Source of the DNA: Mesorhizobium sp. CA14
GTDB lineage: Bacteria > Pseudomonadota > Alphaproteobacteria > Rhizobiales > Rhizobiaceae
Reading direction: 5' to 3'
Assembly: GCF_020165195.1 (NCBI RefSeq)
Contig: NZ_JAIUHR010000026.1
Coordinates: 1 to 64,000 of the forward strand
Length of the DNA: 64,000 bases
Below the pieces are notes generated by a model. The model did no database searches. It was not told the DNA's origin and saw only the letters and a program-made list of their open reading frames with translations. The translations under genes were made by a program, and so were the position numbers. Shown piece after piece: positions 27,367-37,370 of this stretch (position 1 is the first letter of the stretch; each line of letters begins with the position of its first letter).

Positions 27367-27561
27367 TCAGTGATGCGGCTTGGCAGGTGGCGGGGAGCCT
27401 GGCCTGTCGGAACCGCCTTCACCCGGCCGGGCCTTATCGGCCTGGGGGTGCAACTCGTAACGGACGCCGGGGAAAATGATGACCGCCGCCGCCGTCGTGG
27501 TGTCGTGACTTGCTCGATTTATAGGTGCCGCACGCGGCACAAAAGACAGGACCATGCCCAT
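27367..27561 (-). CDS. Small conserved-looking protein with IIFPGVRYE motif
   Basis: A 64-aa ORF from ATG 27561 (or 27555): MGMVLSFVPRAAPINRASH, then AAVIIFPGVRYELHPQ, and a Pro/Gly/basic tail. Small rhizobial proteins with an N-terminal VLSFVPR and a central IIFPGVRYE are familiar to me but uncharacterised. It runs opposite to DUF1254 (convergent, stops 10 nt apart) and shares the 106-nt upstream spacer with the divergent DUF2336 gene. An alternative reading frame on the plus strand over the same region shows no family features. Confidence 0.5.
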   Translation of the reverse strand: MGMVLSFVPRAAPINRASHDTTTAAAVIIFPGVRYELHPQADKARPGEGGSDRPGSPPPAKPHH

Positions 27562-27667
27562 GGTTCGCGTATTCCTCTCGGTTTGACCGGAGCACAACGC
27601 AACGCCTCCAAAGTTGATTAAGGGGCGTAGAGGGTTAACGGAGCGCTAACGGATCGCGGCTAATTTG

Positions 27668-28756
27668 ATGTTTGTTTCCTGGAGTTGCGGAACCGGCCTG
27701 GCCGGATTGCGCGGTTCGGGCGTGTGTCGAGTATCGGGCGTATCCTCCGTGTCATCTTCGGATTTCAGGCAAATTGCTATCCGGACCGAAGCGGGAAAAG
27801 CCGAAAGGCTGTTCCGCGCCGCCGTTTCGGCCTTTTGCTCGCTGACGCGCCCGTCGCGCCGCGAGATCGCCCAGTTGGAGGACCTGACGCTGCCGCTGTT
27901 CGACGAGGTGTCGGTCGAATCGCGCCGCTACGTCGCCGCCGCCCTTTCCGAATGCGACTACGTGCCGACGGCCTTGGTGCGGCGGCTGGCCGAGGAGCCG
28001 GTCGAGATCGCGGCACCTTTGCTCACCCGCTCCAACGCGCTGAGCGATGTCGACCTTATCGCGCTGATCGGCCGGCACGGGCTGCCGCACGCGCGCGCCA
28101 TCGTACGCCGCAAGGAGCTCAACCCGACGATCGCCGACCTGATCCGCGCGCTGGAAAGACCGACGCTGGTCAAGACGCGGCCGCCGGAAACGGTCACCAA
28201 GCTCACACCGAAATCGGAGCCCCTGGCCAAGGCGGACACCGACCGTCCCGCGACCGGCGAAGCAGCGGAGAACGCGCGGCGCCGCTTGCGTACGATGATG
28301 CGCCCGACCGGCGACGCTGCCGACGTCAACACCTTCCTCGGCCAGCCGGCCTATGTGAAACTGCGCGAGACGGCGCTGACCGGCAACGCGGCCTTCTTCC
28401 AGACCGCGCTAGCCGATGCGCTGGGGATCGACTTCGCGATGGCGCGCTCGGTGACCGGGCAATCGAGCTATGGCGCATTGCTGGCGGCGCTGCGAGCCCT
28501 CGACCTCAGCGAAGACAGGGCTTTCCTGATCGTGGTCGCAGTCTATCCCGGCGAGTTCCCGCACCCGCAGGCGATCCGGCTCTTCCTCGACCGCTACCGG
28601 CTGCTGCATCGCGAGGCGGCGCTGGACAAGGTACGCACCTGGAAGGCCGAGACGCTTTCGCGGGCGATCCGCGGCGATGCTCCCGATGCGGTGGATATCG
28701 AAAGCCGCGAAGCCTCGAACAGCGACGAGGCGAGCGCCGGCCTCAAGGCCTCCTGA
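27668..28756 (+). CDS. DUF2336 domain protein
   Basis: A 362-aa alphaproteobacterial DUF2336 protein: LTRPSRREIAQLEDLTLPLFDEVSVESRRYVAAAL, then a HEAT-like helical series (PVEIAAPLLTRSNALSDVDLIALIGRHGLPHARAIVRRK) and a less conserved C-terminal half. No catalytic motif is visible; such proteins are suspected of protein-protein contact in signalling. The first 25 residues (VSWSCGTGLAGLRGSGV) look unlike protein and the true start may be further in, near SDFRQIAIRTEAGKAERLF. It is followed by the convergent DUF1491 gene. Confidence 0.75.
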   Translation: MFVSWSCGTGLAGLRGSGVCRVSGVSSVSSSDFRQIAIRTEAGKAERLFRAAVSAFCSLTRPSRREIAQLEDLTLPLFDEVSVESRRYVAAALSECDYVPTALVRRLAEEPVEIAAPLLTRSNALSDVDLIALIGRHGLPHARAIVRRKELNPTIADLIRALERPTLVKTRPPETVTKLTPKSEPLAKADTDRPATGEAAENARRRLRTMMRPTGDAADVNTFLGQPAYVKLRETALTGNAAFFQTALADALGIDFAMARSVTGQSSYGALLAALRALDLSEDRAFLIVVAVYPGEFPHPQAIRLFLDRYRLLHREAALDKVRTWKAETLSRAIRGDAPDAVDIESREASNSDEASAGLKAS

Positions 28757-28761
28757 CGCGG

Positions 28762-29109
28762 TCAATCCGCCTTCACGGAAAGAAGCTCTTCGACGGGAAC
28801 GGTCCCGCCCTCGATCTCGACCACCCAGATGTCGGGATCGAATTTCTTCTCCCGCTCCAGCCGCGCATCGAAGGACGAGCCATCGTCGCTCGCACCGAGC
28901 GCGACGAAGAAGCGCTCATCGGGCTTGGCCGAATCGTAGCTGGTCTGCGGCGCCGGTCCATAGAGGGCGATCTCCCCCAGACGTCCGCGCGACAGCACGA
29001 AGATGGCGCCCGCCTCGGTCGCGCCGCGCTTGACCACCGCAGCAAAACCGCCGGCGCTGAAGACGCGACGCACAAGGGCCGAGACCCAGAGGTCGGTGGT
29101 TACGCGCAT
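28762..29109 (-). CDS. DUF1491 family protein
   Basis: A 115-aa protein of the DUF1491 family common in alphaproteobacteria: MRVTTDLWVSALVRRVFSAGGFA, AVVKRGATEAGAIFVL, LYGPAPQTSYD, then FDPDIWVVEIEG near the C-terminus. Single domain, cytoplasmic, no known role. It starts at 29109 with a family-typical N-terminus and is downstream of the peptidoglycan-binding protein and DivJ-like kinase on the same strand, 71 nt from the former. Convergent with DUF2336. Confidence 0.85.
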   Translation of the reverse strand: MRVTTDLWVSALVRRVFSAGGFAAVVKRGATEAGAIFVLSRGRLGEIALYGPAPQTSYDSAKPDERFFVALGASDDGSSFDARLEREKKFDPDIWVVEIEGGTVPVEELLSVKAD

Positions 29110-29180
29110 GGAAGGTTTCCGGATGGCATGCGCGGTTTCTTACAGCAAGGATGAAGGAACCGAAACGACCTTACCGCCGC

Positions 29181-29946
29181 TCAGTTCGTCAGGCCGATCT
29201 GGCGCATCTTGACGTAGACCGCTTCGTCCGGCTCGCCGGTCTCGGGCAGGCCAAACAAGGCTTGGAATTCCTTGATCGCGGCTTTGGTGCGGGCGCCGAC
29301 CTTGCCGTCGAGCTGCATGTCGTTGTTGCCGAAGGCCTTCAGGCCAGCCTGGATCTTGACGATGCGGGCATCGGGCGATTGCGTGGCGCCGTCGGCCGGG
29401 GCGGAGACCGGGATCACCGGCGGCTTGGCGGCGGAAACGTTGGCCGCGCCATTGGCCGGCCGCGGCGCCGGGTGGGGAATGGCCGCCGTCGTCTGGCGGG
29501 CGCCAAGCTGGTCGAGCAGCGCCCCGTCGATCTCACCCGACCCCGGCAGCCCGACTTTCAGCTGATAGGCCTGAATCGCCTTGCGCGTGGCCGGGCCCGT
29601 AAGGCCATCGACCGTGCCGTCGTAGAAATTGAGGTCCTTCAGAATGGCCTGCACCTGTTGGACCACCGGATCCGGCTTGGCCACGGGCTGCGGCGGTGGC
29701 TGGCGCACGATGTTGATGGTGGTTTCCGGTTCGTTGGAGACGGTATGCGGGAAATTCTCGATGCTGCGGGTGGCAAAGAAGGCGCTGGTATGCGGAAAAG
29801 GCTGATACCAGAGCGCATTGGCCGAGACATAGAACAGCGTCACCAGGAAGGCGGTCGAGCCGCCGACCAGGACCGGATTGCTCGCGATCAGCTGACCGAC
29901 CGCGACCGCGCCTTCGGCAAGCACGCCGCGCTCGGGTTCGACCACC

Positions 29947-29972
<26 letters not shown>
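29181..29972 (-). CDS. Membrane-anchored peptidoglycan-binding protein
   Basis: A 263-aa protein with a basic N-terminus, one membrane segment (NPVLVGGSTAFLVTLFYVSANALWY, about residues 32-56), a Pro/Gln linker, and two PG_binding_1 repeats: QVQAILKDLNFYDGTVDGLTG and IQAGLKAFGNNDMQLDGKVG, each followed by the T-x-x-A-I-x-x-(Y/F)-Q pattern. It likely anchors to the cell wall. It overlaps the 3' end of the DivJ-like kinase by 26 nt, so the two are probably cotranscribed. The start at 29972 follows from MARSAKRP; a start at 29984 adds four residues. Confidence 0.85.
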
Positions 29973-31680
<1,708 letters not shown>

Positions 31681-32178
31681 GCGTTCGCAGCCAGCGGAAA
31701 CCGCGCCGGGCAATTGAACGTATCTGGCTGGAATAGAACTCAACGCACACATACCCGGTCGTAAAAAAACCTGCCTGGCAGGTGACTCATCAATTGGCTT
31801 GAAACTCGCATCCACCGTTTAAGGAATGGATAAGGCTGGCGCGGCCCGGCGACGCGCTCATGGCAAATATTGTGATGCCGGCCTCGCAAAGCACGCCGAG
31901 TTGCCGCCATGGTAAACGGCGGGTTAGCCGCGAAGCCTGTGCCAAAACGGGCCGCAACTTGATCCGGCTAATTTATGACGGGAATAAAATCTTTTAATTA
32001 CAAAGATATATATGGTTATCATAAAGTTAATGCGTTCGATGAGATTCGAGGCGAGTCCGTTTCAAAACCAGTTCCTTTCGAATTTGCCTAAAATTTGAGG
32101 AAAATTGGCGGCTTCGATGCAAGCCGTCCTTTGCGTGGCTATGCCATTATCGTGCTCATAAAAGAGGTCATGCCAACG
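31681..32178. other. Intergenic region with an AT-rich island, no gene seen
   Basis: The spacer between the divergent kinase and DUF5330 genes is 555 nt in all. An AT-rich stretch at about 31975-32110 (ttttaattacaaagatatatatgg, ataaagttaatgcg) stands out against the high-GC window and probably holds promoters. I see no protein-coding frame with family features and no clear RNA structure apart from the dyad at 32179-32208. Confidence 0.5.
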
Positions 32179-32208
32179 GATGCATGATCCGTCACGGATG
32201 GATGCATC
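32179..32208. promoter_or_regulatory. Near-perfect 30-bp dyad ahead of the DUF5330 gene
   Basis: gatgcat and atgcatc form the outer arms and atccgtcacggat the inner core; only two pairs near the arm-core junction mismatch. It ends 27 nt before the ATG at 32236, so it may be an operator or a leader hairpin. A gagaggcaa ribosome binding site lies between it and the start. Confidence 0.5.
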
Positions 32209-32235
32209 ATTCATCCCGGATGAGAGGCAAATAAG

Positions 32236-32628
32236 ATGGGCTTTCTGATCAGGATGGCTTTCTGGTTTTCGCTGGTGCTGCTGGCGCTGCCGCTCGGCGT
32301 CGGCCCGGGCGAGGACGGCCAGCAGAGCGTCGGGCCGATCCAGGCGCTGTTTGCGGCTCGCGAGGCGGTCGGCGACATTGCCGGGCTCTGCGAGCGCAAG
32401 CCCGATGTCTGCGAAACCGGCAAATCGGCCATGTACACCATTACCGTTCGCGCCAAGGAGACGGCCAAGATCGCCGCGGCCATGATCGACGACAAGCAGT
32501 CCGGGCAGGCAGGCACGCCCGAGACGAAGGTCGCGGATGGATCCGTCACGACCACCAGCAGTGTCGCCGAGGACATCGTGTTGCCCGCCAAGGTCAACAT
32601 TCCGGTGATGTTGACGGCGAAGAACTGA
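32236..32628 (+). CDS. DUF5330 domain protein, exported
   Basis: A 130-aa protein with an N-terminal signal or anchor (LIRMAFWFSLVLLALPLGVG) and a domain of the DUF5330 type (VGPIQALFAAREAVGDIAGLCERKPDVCETGKSA), with two cysteines that may pair. The C-terminal 40 residues are polar. Start ATG 32236 follows gagaggcaaataag. It is divergent from the DivJ-like gene and the terminator at 32825-32874 may end its transcript. Function is unknown; it appears common in Rhizobiales. Confidence 0.75.
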   Translation: MGFLIRMAFWFSLVLLALPLGVGPGEDGQQSVGPIQALFAAREAVGDIAGLCERKPDVCETGKSAMYTITVRAKETAKIAAAMIDDKQSGQAGTPETKVADGSVTTTSSVAEDIVLPAKVNIPVMLTAKN

Positions 32629-32667
32629 CTTCTTTCCGGCCGTTTTGCTCGGCTCTTTGGTTTCGGT

Positions 32668-32822
32668 GCAATTCCGGACGGAAGGCTACGGCGAAGTCGC
32701 CGAACCTAACCGCTACGCACTTTTCCTGGAATTGCTCTTTCTTTGGTTTGGCGCAATTCTGAACGGAAGGCTACGGCGAAGTCGCCGAACCTAACCGCTA
32801 CGCACTTTTCCTGGTATTGCTC
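32668..32822. repeat. Tandem pair of ~70-bp palindromic repeats
   Basis: Copies at 32668-32737 and 32752-32822 begin gcaattc and end attgctc and share ggaaggctacggcgaagtcgcc in the middle, which holds the hairpin ggcga-ag-tcgcc. The ends pair (gcaattcc with ggaattgc). Shorter relatives lie at 38845-38890, 39721-39766 and, with altered ends, 46655-46702. This fills most of the 32629-32921 spacer. Confidence 0.8.
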
Positions 32823-32824
32823 TA

Positions 32825-32874
32825 ACGCCGCGGGCCCGTCGGACCTCTCGACGCCCGCGGCGTCTTTCTTTTTC
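32825..32874 (+). terminator. Rho-independent terminator after DUF5330 gene
   Basis: The 11-bp perfect stem acgccgcgggc / gcccgcggcgt is followed by ctttctttttcc. It is correctly oriented for plus-strand transcripts and lies 200 nt past the DUF5330 stop, beyond the tandem repeats. Confidence 0.75.
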
Positions 32875-32921
32875 CGTGCTTTTTCCGTGACGCGGCGGTG
32901 CCGGGCCACTATATGCGGGCA

Positions 32922-33350
32922 ATGATCACCCCGATCCAGACGATCCGCGATGACTTTTCCCTGCTCGACGAGTGGGAGGACCGCTATCGCTATGTGATCG
33001 AGCTCGGCGAAGGACTACCGCCCTTTCCCGAGGCGGAACGCACGGCCGCGAACAAGGTGCCCGGCTGCGTGAGCCAGGTGTGGCTCACCACCGAGCAGGG
33101 CGCGGGCGCCGATCCGGTGATCCGCTTCCAGGGCGATTCCGACGCCCATATCGTGCGCGGCCTCGTCGCCATCATGCTGGCCTTGTTTTCGGGCCGGCGG
33201 GCAAGCGAAATCCAGAGCACAGACGCCGAAGCGACGCTGAAGGGGCTCGGGCTGGACGAGCACCTGTCGCCGCAGCGCGCCAACGGCCTGCGCTCGATGG
33301 TCAAGCGCATCAAGCGCGACGCGGAAGCGGCGTTGAAGCAGACGGCCTGA
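32922..33350 (+). CDS. sufE: SufE-family sulfur acceptor
   Basis: A 142-aa SufE-fold protein that takes persulfide sulfur from SufS for iron-sulfur cluster assembly. It contains VPGCVSQVWL with the active Cys, plus PFPEAERTAANKV and the C-terminal LSPQRANGLRSMVKRIKRDAEAAL. The start at 32922 (MITPIQTIRDDF) is the family N-terminus; an upstream start at 32898 adds eight residues. It stands alone between the DUF5330 terminator and a terminator of the convergent mucR, not in a suf operon. Confidence 0.93.
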   Translation: MITPIQTIRDDFSLLDEWEDRYRYVIELGEGLPPFPEAERTAANKVPGCVSQVWLTTEQGAGADPVIRFQGDSDAHIVRGLVAIMLALFSGRRASEIQSTDAEATLKGLGLDEHLSPQRANGLRSMVKRIKRDAEAALKQTA

Positions 33351-33361
33351 TCCGGAGCTTC

Positions 33362-33393
33362 AAAAAAGCAAAACGGCGCCGCAAGGGCGCCGT
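33362..33393 (-). terminator. Rho-independent terminator of mucR
   Basis: The stem acggcgcc / ggcgccgt around gcaag, read on the minus strand, is followed by TTTTGCTTTTTTG. It lies just past the mucR stop at 33421. It may also help end convergent sufE transcription. Confidence 0.8.
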
Positions 33394-33420
33394 CGAACTG
33401 CTTGAAAGAGCAGAAGCCTG

Positions 33421-33846
33421 TCAGCGGCCCTTGCGCTTGCGGCCCAAGCCCATCTTCTTGGCCAACTGCGAGCGGGCGGCCGCATAATTAGGGGCGACCA
33501 TCGGGTAGTTGGCGTCGAGGTCCCACTTCTCACGGTATTCTTCCGGCGTGAGATTGTAGTGGGTCATCAAATGCCGCTTCAGCGACTTGAACTTCTTGCC
33601 GTCCTCGAGACAGACGATGTAGTCGTCATGGACCGAGCGCTTCGGGTTAACGGCTGGCTTCTGCTTCTCGGCCGACGGCTGCTCCGGCGAGCCGCCGACG
33701 CGGCCCAAGGCGGCATGGACGTCGGCAATAAGGTTCGGCAGTTCCCCGACCGGCACCGGGTTGTTGCTGACATAGGCGGCGACGACATCGGCGGTCAGCT
33801 CGATCAGCGCATCACCGTTTTTCGAAGGTGTTTCGACGATTTCCAT
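33421..33846 (-). CDS. MucR/Ros-family transcriptional regulator
   Basis: A 141-aa nucleoid-associated regulator of the rhizobial MucR/Ros family, which represses many genes including exopolysaccharide and motility loci by binding AT-rich DNA. The zinc-finger region reads VCLEDGKKFKSLKRHLMTHY: the first Cys and both His ligands are present, and the second Cys of Ros (CxxC) is Asp, a variant reported for Mesorhizobium Ros-like proteins. The N-terminal half (LTADVVAAYVSNNPVPVGELPNLI) is the oligomerisation part. The ATG at 33846 is the family start. Terminator at 33362. Confidence 0.93.
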   Translation of the reverse strand: MEIVETPSKNGDALIELTADVVAAYVSNNPVPVGELPNLIADVHAALGRVGGSPEQPSAEKQKPAVNPKRSVHDDYIVCLEDGKKFKSLKRHLMTHYNLTPEEYREKWDLDANYPMVAPNYAAARSQLAKKMGLGRKRKGR

Positions 33847-34264
33847 AGTGCTAAGGCCCCAACGAGAGTTGTTTCTAAAACTGCGCCCTTTTTCTAGGAT
33901 CGGGCATTGCGCGAATTCCATTCAGGAAAGGCTCTGAGATTCGCGTCGGTTATCTTAATGACGCCGCATTGAAAGTAAGTCAATTCGCATATTGACTTAT
34001 ATTGGTCGATATTCATCAACTATTGCCGATTCAGCTTCAAAAATTCGTGCGCCGTGTAACTTCGCGAGATTTTTCTGGTCAGACCAGCATGGCATGACGT
34101 TGCGTCATCCACATGTTAGACATCCGATCGCCACTCGACACGGCGTTCAATGCTTAGCTAATGCTTGGGTGCCCTTTCGCCCGCACAACGAATCCTGCGG
34201 CACAACGAAGCGCAAGGACATCGCCTTGGCGGCTGGACCCGACAAAGCGACGCGACGGGATCCA
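33847..34264. other. 418-nt AT-richer mucR upstream region with dyad
   Basis: Unusually AT-rich sequence around 33950-34080 (attgacttatattggtcgatattcatcaact) lies upstream of mucR. At 33976-33999 the arms taagtcaa and ttgactta are perfect, 8 nt apart. MucR-type proteins bind AT-rich sites and are often autoregulated, so this may be its own operator. No convincing gene is present in the region. Confidence 0.5.
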
Positions 34265-34633
34265 TCAGTAAGGCGCGATATATTTGCCGTAGACCCAGCC
34301 GGTGACGAAATGACTATTCTGCGCCGGATCGTGCCAGATCTCGCACCAGCGATAGCGGATCGCCTGGCGCTGCTTCCATTGCGGCTGCCGGTCGATATCG
34401 AGCAGGTTTACGCCACCGGTGCAGCGGCCGGTCGTCTGCAGCACGGTGCCGTTCGGATAGGCGGCCTGTTTCTGCGATGCATTGGACGGATATTTTCGCG
34501 CACTGAGCGTATCGCCCAACGGCACCCCCGCCACTTGCCAGGCGGCAAAGACAGTTGCATGAGACTGGCTGGAAAAAGCCAGAACGGATACTGCGACCGC
34601 AACTGCCACCGCGATAAGAGCACAGGATTTCAT
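34265..34633 (-). CDS. Small exported SH3-like domain protein
   Basis: A 122-aa protein with a signal peptide (SCALIAVAVAVAVSVLAFSSQSHA, cleaved near residue 25) and a mature domain with two cysteines (TTGRCTGGVNLLDIDRQPQWKQRQAIRYRWCEIWHDP) and a C-terminal FVTGWVYGKYIAPY, like bacterial SH3-type cell-wall domains. The disulfide pattern and export point to the periplasm. It is divergent from the oligopeptidase gene with a 108-nt spacer. Specific ligand unknown. Confidence 0.65.
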   Translation of the reverse strand: MKSCALIAVAVAVAVSVLAFSSQSHATVFAAWQVAGVPLGDTLSARKYPSNASQKQAAYPNGTVLQTTGRCTGGVNLLDIDRQPQWKQRQAIRYRWCEIWHDPAQNSHFVTGWVYGKYIAPY

Positions 34634-34741
34634 CTTTCCCCCTCAACTTGGCTTCTGAAGACCAACTTGGACCGTGCCCCTTGAACCGCCGCCGAGCGGT
34701 GTGTTCATTCGGCATTCAAGCAAATTCCGCAGCGAGACGTA

Positions 34742-36853
34742 ATGACCAGAGCTTCCGCCTTGACTTCCGCCTTCCCGGCCGCCAACCCGCCTATCCCCGA
34801 GAAACATCCGGTTTCGAACACGCATCACGGTATCACCCGCAGTGACGACTATGCCTGGATGCGGGCCGACAACTGGCAGGCCGTGTTCCGTGACCCTTCG
34901 CTGCTCGACGGCCGCATCCGCTCCCATCTCGAGGCCGAGAACGCCTATCAGGCGGTGCTGATGGCGGGCACGGCGGACCTGCGCAGCAAGCTGTTTGCCG
35001 AGATGAAGGGGCGCATCAAGGAAGACGATTCGACGGTGCCGATGAAGGACGGCCCCTATGCTTATGGCTCTTCCTTCCGACTGGGCGGCGAGCACCCGCG
35101 CTATTTCCGCACGCCGCGCGATGGCGGCGCCGAGGAGATCCTGCTCGACGGCGACAAGGAGGCCGAGGGCAAGGCCTATTTCAGGCTCGGCGGCGTCGAC
35201 CATTCGGCCGGCCACAGGAAGCTCATCTGGGCCTTCGACGACAAGGGCTCGGAATTCTTCACGCTCCGCGTGCGCGATCTCGCGAGCGGCGAGGATCTTG
35301 CCGACCGGATTCCGGATACGGGCGGCGGCGGGGTCTGGGACGCCGGCGACGACGGCTTCTTCTATACCCGTCTCGACGACAGCCACCGCCCGTCGAAAGT
35401 GTTCTTCCACGCGCTCGGCGACAGGCCGGAGAACGACCGGCTGATCTACGAGGAAACCGATCCGGGCTTCTTCATGGATGTCAGCGGCACGCGTGCCAAT
35501 GACTGGATCATGATCGGCATCAACGACCACGAGACTTCGGAATACCGCCTGCTGCCCGCCAATGATCCGTCGGCCGAACCGAAGCTGGTAGCGGTGCGCG
35601 AGACCGGGCTGCAATATGACCTGGAAGAAGGCGGCGACATCTTCTTCATCCTCACCAATGCCGACGGCGCCAAGGACTTCAAGATCATGACCGCGCCGGT
35701 CAGCAACCCGGTGCGCGCCAACTGGCAGGAACTGGTGCCGCACGAGCCCGGCCGGCTGATCCTGTCGGTGCTCGGCTTCAAACATCACATGGTCCGCCTC
35801 GAGCGCAAGGAAGGCCTGCCCCGCATCGTCGTGCGCGAACGCGCCAGCGGCGAGGAGCATTTCATCTCTTTCGACGAGGAAGCTTTTTCGCTCGGTCTCT
35901 CCGGCTCCTACGAATACGACACCGAAGTGATGCGCTTCACCTATTCGTCGATGACCACACCGGCGCAGGTGTTCGACTACAATATGCGCAGCCGCGAACG
36001 CGTGCTCCTGAAGACGCAGGAAGTGCCCTCCGGCCACGATCCGGAGCACTATGTCACGCGCCGGCTGATGGCCCCCGCCGCAGATGGCGAGCTGGTGCCG
36101 ATCTCGTTGCTGCACCATCGCGACACGCCGCTCGACGGTTCCGCGCCCTGCCTGCTTTACGGCTACGGCTCCTACGGAATCACCGTGCCTTCCGCCTTCA
36201 ATACCAACTGCCTGTCGCTGGTCGACCGCGGCTTCGTCTATGCCATCGCGCATGTGCGCGGCGGCAAGGACAAGGGCTATGGTTGGTATGAGGACGGCAA
36301 GCGGGCAAAGAAGATGAACACCTTCGCCGATTTCATCGCCTGCGCCCGCCATCTCGTCGCCGAGCGTTACACAAAGCATGACCGCATCATCGCGCAGGGC
36401 GGTTCCGCCGGCGGCATGCTGATGGGGGGGATCGCCAACATGGCGCCGGAGGATTTCGGCGGCATCGTCGCCGAGGTGCCGTTCGTCGACGTGCTTACCA
36501 CCATGCTCGACGCCAGCCTGCCGCTGACGCCGCCGGAATGGCCGGAATGGGGCAATCCGATCGCATCCGCCGCCGACTACGAGACGATCGCGGCCTATTC
36601 GCCCTATGACAATGTGGCGGCGCTCGACTACCCACCGATCCTGGCGCTGGCGGGCCTCACCGATCCGCGCGTCACCTATTGGGAACCGGCGAAATGGGTG
36701 GCGCGGCTGCGCGAGCGCAAGGCAGGCGACAATCCGGTGCTGTTCAAGATCAACATGGAGTCCGGGCACGCCGGCGCGTCCGGCCGGTTCTCGCGGCTGG
36801 AGGAGATCGCCTACATTTACGCCTTTGCGTTGAAAGTGACCGGCAAAGCCTGA
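34742..36853 (+). CDS. ptrB: Oligopeptidase B (S9A serine peptidase)
   Basis: A 703-aa serine peptidase with an N-terminal seven-bladed propeller (about residues 70-430) and a C-terminal alpha/beta-hydrolase. The nucleophile is in GGSAGGM (Ser555), with Asp641 (LTDPRVTYWEP) and His676 (ESGHAGASGR) completing the triad. It cleaves short peptides after basic residues; the family is cytoplasmic. No signal peptide is seen. Start ATG 34742 matches the family length (about 690-700 aa). Followed by the SET-domain gene after 112 nt. Confidence 0.93.
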   Translation: MTRASALTSAFPAANPPIPEKHPVSNTHHGITRSDDYAWMRADNWQAVFRDPSLLDGRIRSHLEAENAYQAVLMAGTADLRSKLFAEMKGRIKEDDSTVPMKDGPYAYGSSFRLGGEHPRYFRTPRDGGAEEILLDGDKEAEGKAYFRLGGVDHSAGHRKLIWAFDDKGSEFFTLRVRDLASGEDLADRIPDTGGGGVWDAGDDGFFYTRLDDSHRPSKVFFHALGDRPENDRLIYEETDPGFFMDVSGTRANDWIMIGINDHETSEYRLLPANDPSAEPKLVAVRETGLQYDLEEGGDIFFILTNADGAKDFKIMTAPVSNPVRANWQELVPHEPGRLILSVLGFKHHMVRLERKEGLPRIVVRERASGEEHFISFDEEAFSLGLSGSYEYDTEVMRFTYSSMTTPAQVFDYNMRSRERVLLKTQEVPSGHDPEHYVTRRLMAPAADGELVPISLLHHRDTPLDGSAPCLLYGYGSYGITVPSAFNTNCLSLVDRGFVYAIAHVRGGKDKGYGWYEDGKRAKKMNTFADFIACARHLVAERYTKHDRIIAQGGSAGGMLMGGIANMAPEDFGGIVAEVPFVDVLTTMLDASLPLTPPEWPEWGNPIASAADYETIAAYSPYDNVAALDYPPILALAGLTDPRVTYWEPAKWVARLRERKAGDNPVLFKINMESGHAGASGRFSRLEEIAYIYAFALKVTGKA

Positions 36854-36965
36854 TTTTCCGCTCGCAATCCGCAAGATCGCGCGTTACGCAATGCACGTTC
36901 GTCTTGGACGCGGTCATTTTGGATGCCGCGTCCGGGCCGGCCGATCTCCATTAACAAGGTTCGTC

Positions 36966-37355
36966 ATGCTTCTCGTCGACACTTATCTCGACAAATCGTC
37001 CATCCAGGGCATCGGCGTCTTCGCCCGGCATCGCATCCCGAAGGGAACGCTGATCTGGAAGCTCGACCCGCGGTTCGATCGGCGCATTCCCGTCGACACC
37101 TATGAGAGCCAGACGGGACCGGTGAAATCCTATCTCGACCGCTATTCCTATCCGGACCGGCACGACCCGAGCTACATCGTGTTCGAAGCCGACGATGCGC
37201 GCTACATGAACCATGACGACGATCCGAACTGCGACGTCTCCTCGCCCGAGGAGACTTATGCGCTGCGCGACATCGCGCCGGGCGAGGAACTTACCTGCAA
37301 CTACAATCACTTCTTCGAAAGCGGCTTCGATTTCCTGGGCGACCGGCACCCGTAA
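36966..37355 (+). CDS. SET-domain protein (lysine methyltransferase-like)
   Basis: A 129-aa protein that is essentially one SET domain: IQGIGVFARHRIPKGTLIWKLD at the start, then FEADDARYMNHDDDPNCDVS (the NHxxxPN pseudoknot motif) and IAPGEELTCNYNHFF (ELxxDY-like). Asn/Tyr residues at the SAM-binding knot are kept; the usual post-SET cysteines are absent. Such bacterial SET proteins are uncommon; targets are unknown. Alternate start at 36891 adds 25 residues. It lies between oligopeptidase B and a convergent cytochrome operon. Confidence 0.85.
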   Translation: MLLVDTYLDKSSIQGIGVFARHRIPKGTLIWKLDPRFDRRIPVDTYESQTGPVKSYLDRYSYPDRHDPSYIVFEADDARYMNHDDDPNCDVSSPEETYALRDIAPGEELTCNYNHFFESGFDFLGDRHP

Positions 37356-37370
37356 GGTAAAGGTAGAAGG

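Noticed and set aside
27331..27621. Plus-strand frame opposite the 64-aa protein
   Set aside because: It reads as low-complexity sequence and has no conserved motif; the minus-strand frame has family-like motifs.
33992..34684. Plus-strand frame across the mucR upstream region and the SH3-like gene
   Set aside because: It runs antisense through a gene with a clear signal peptide and contains no recognisable domain.
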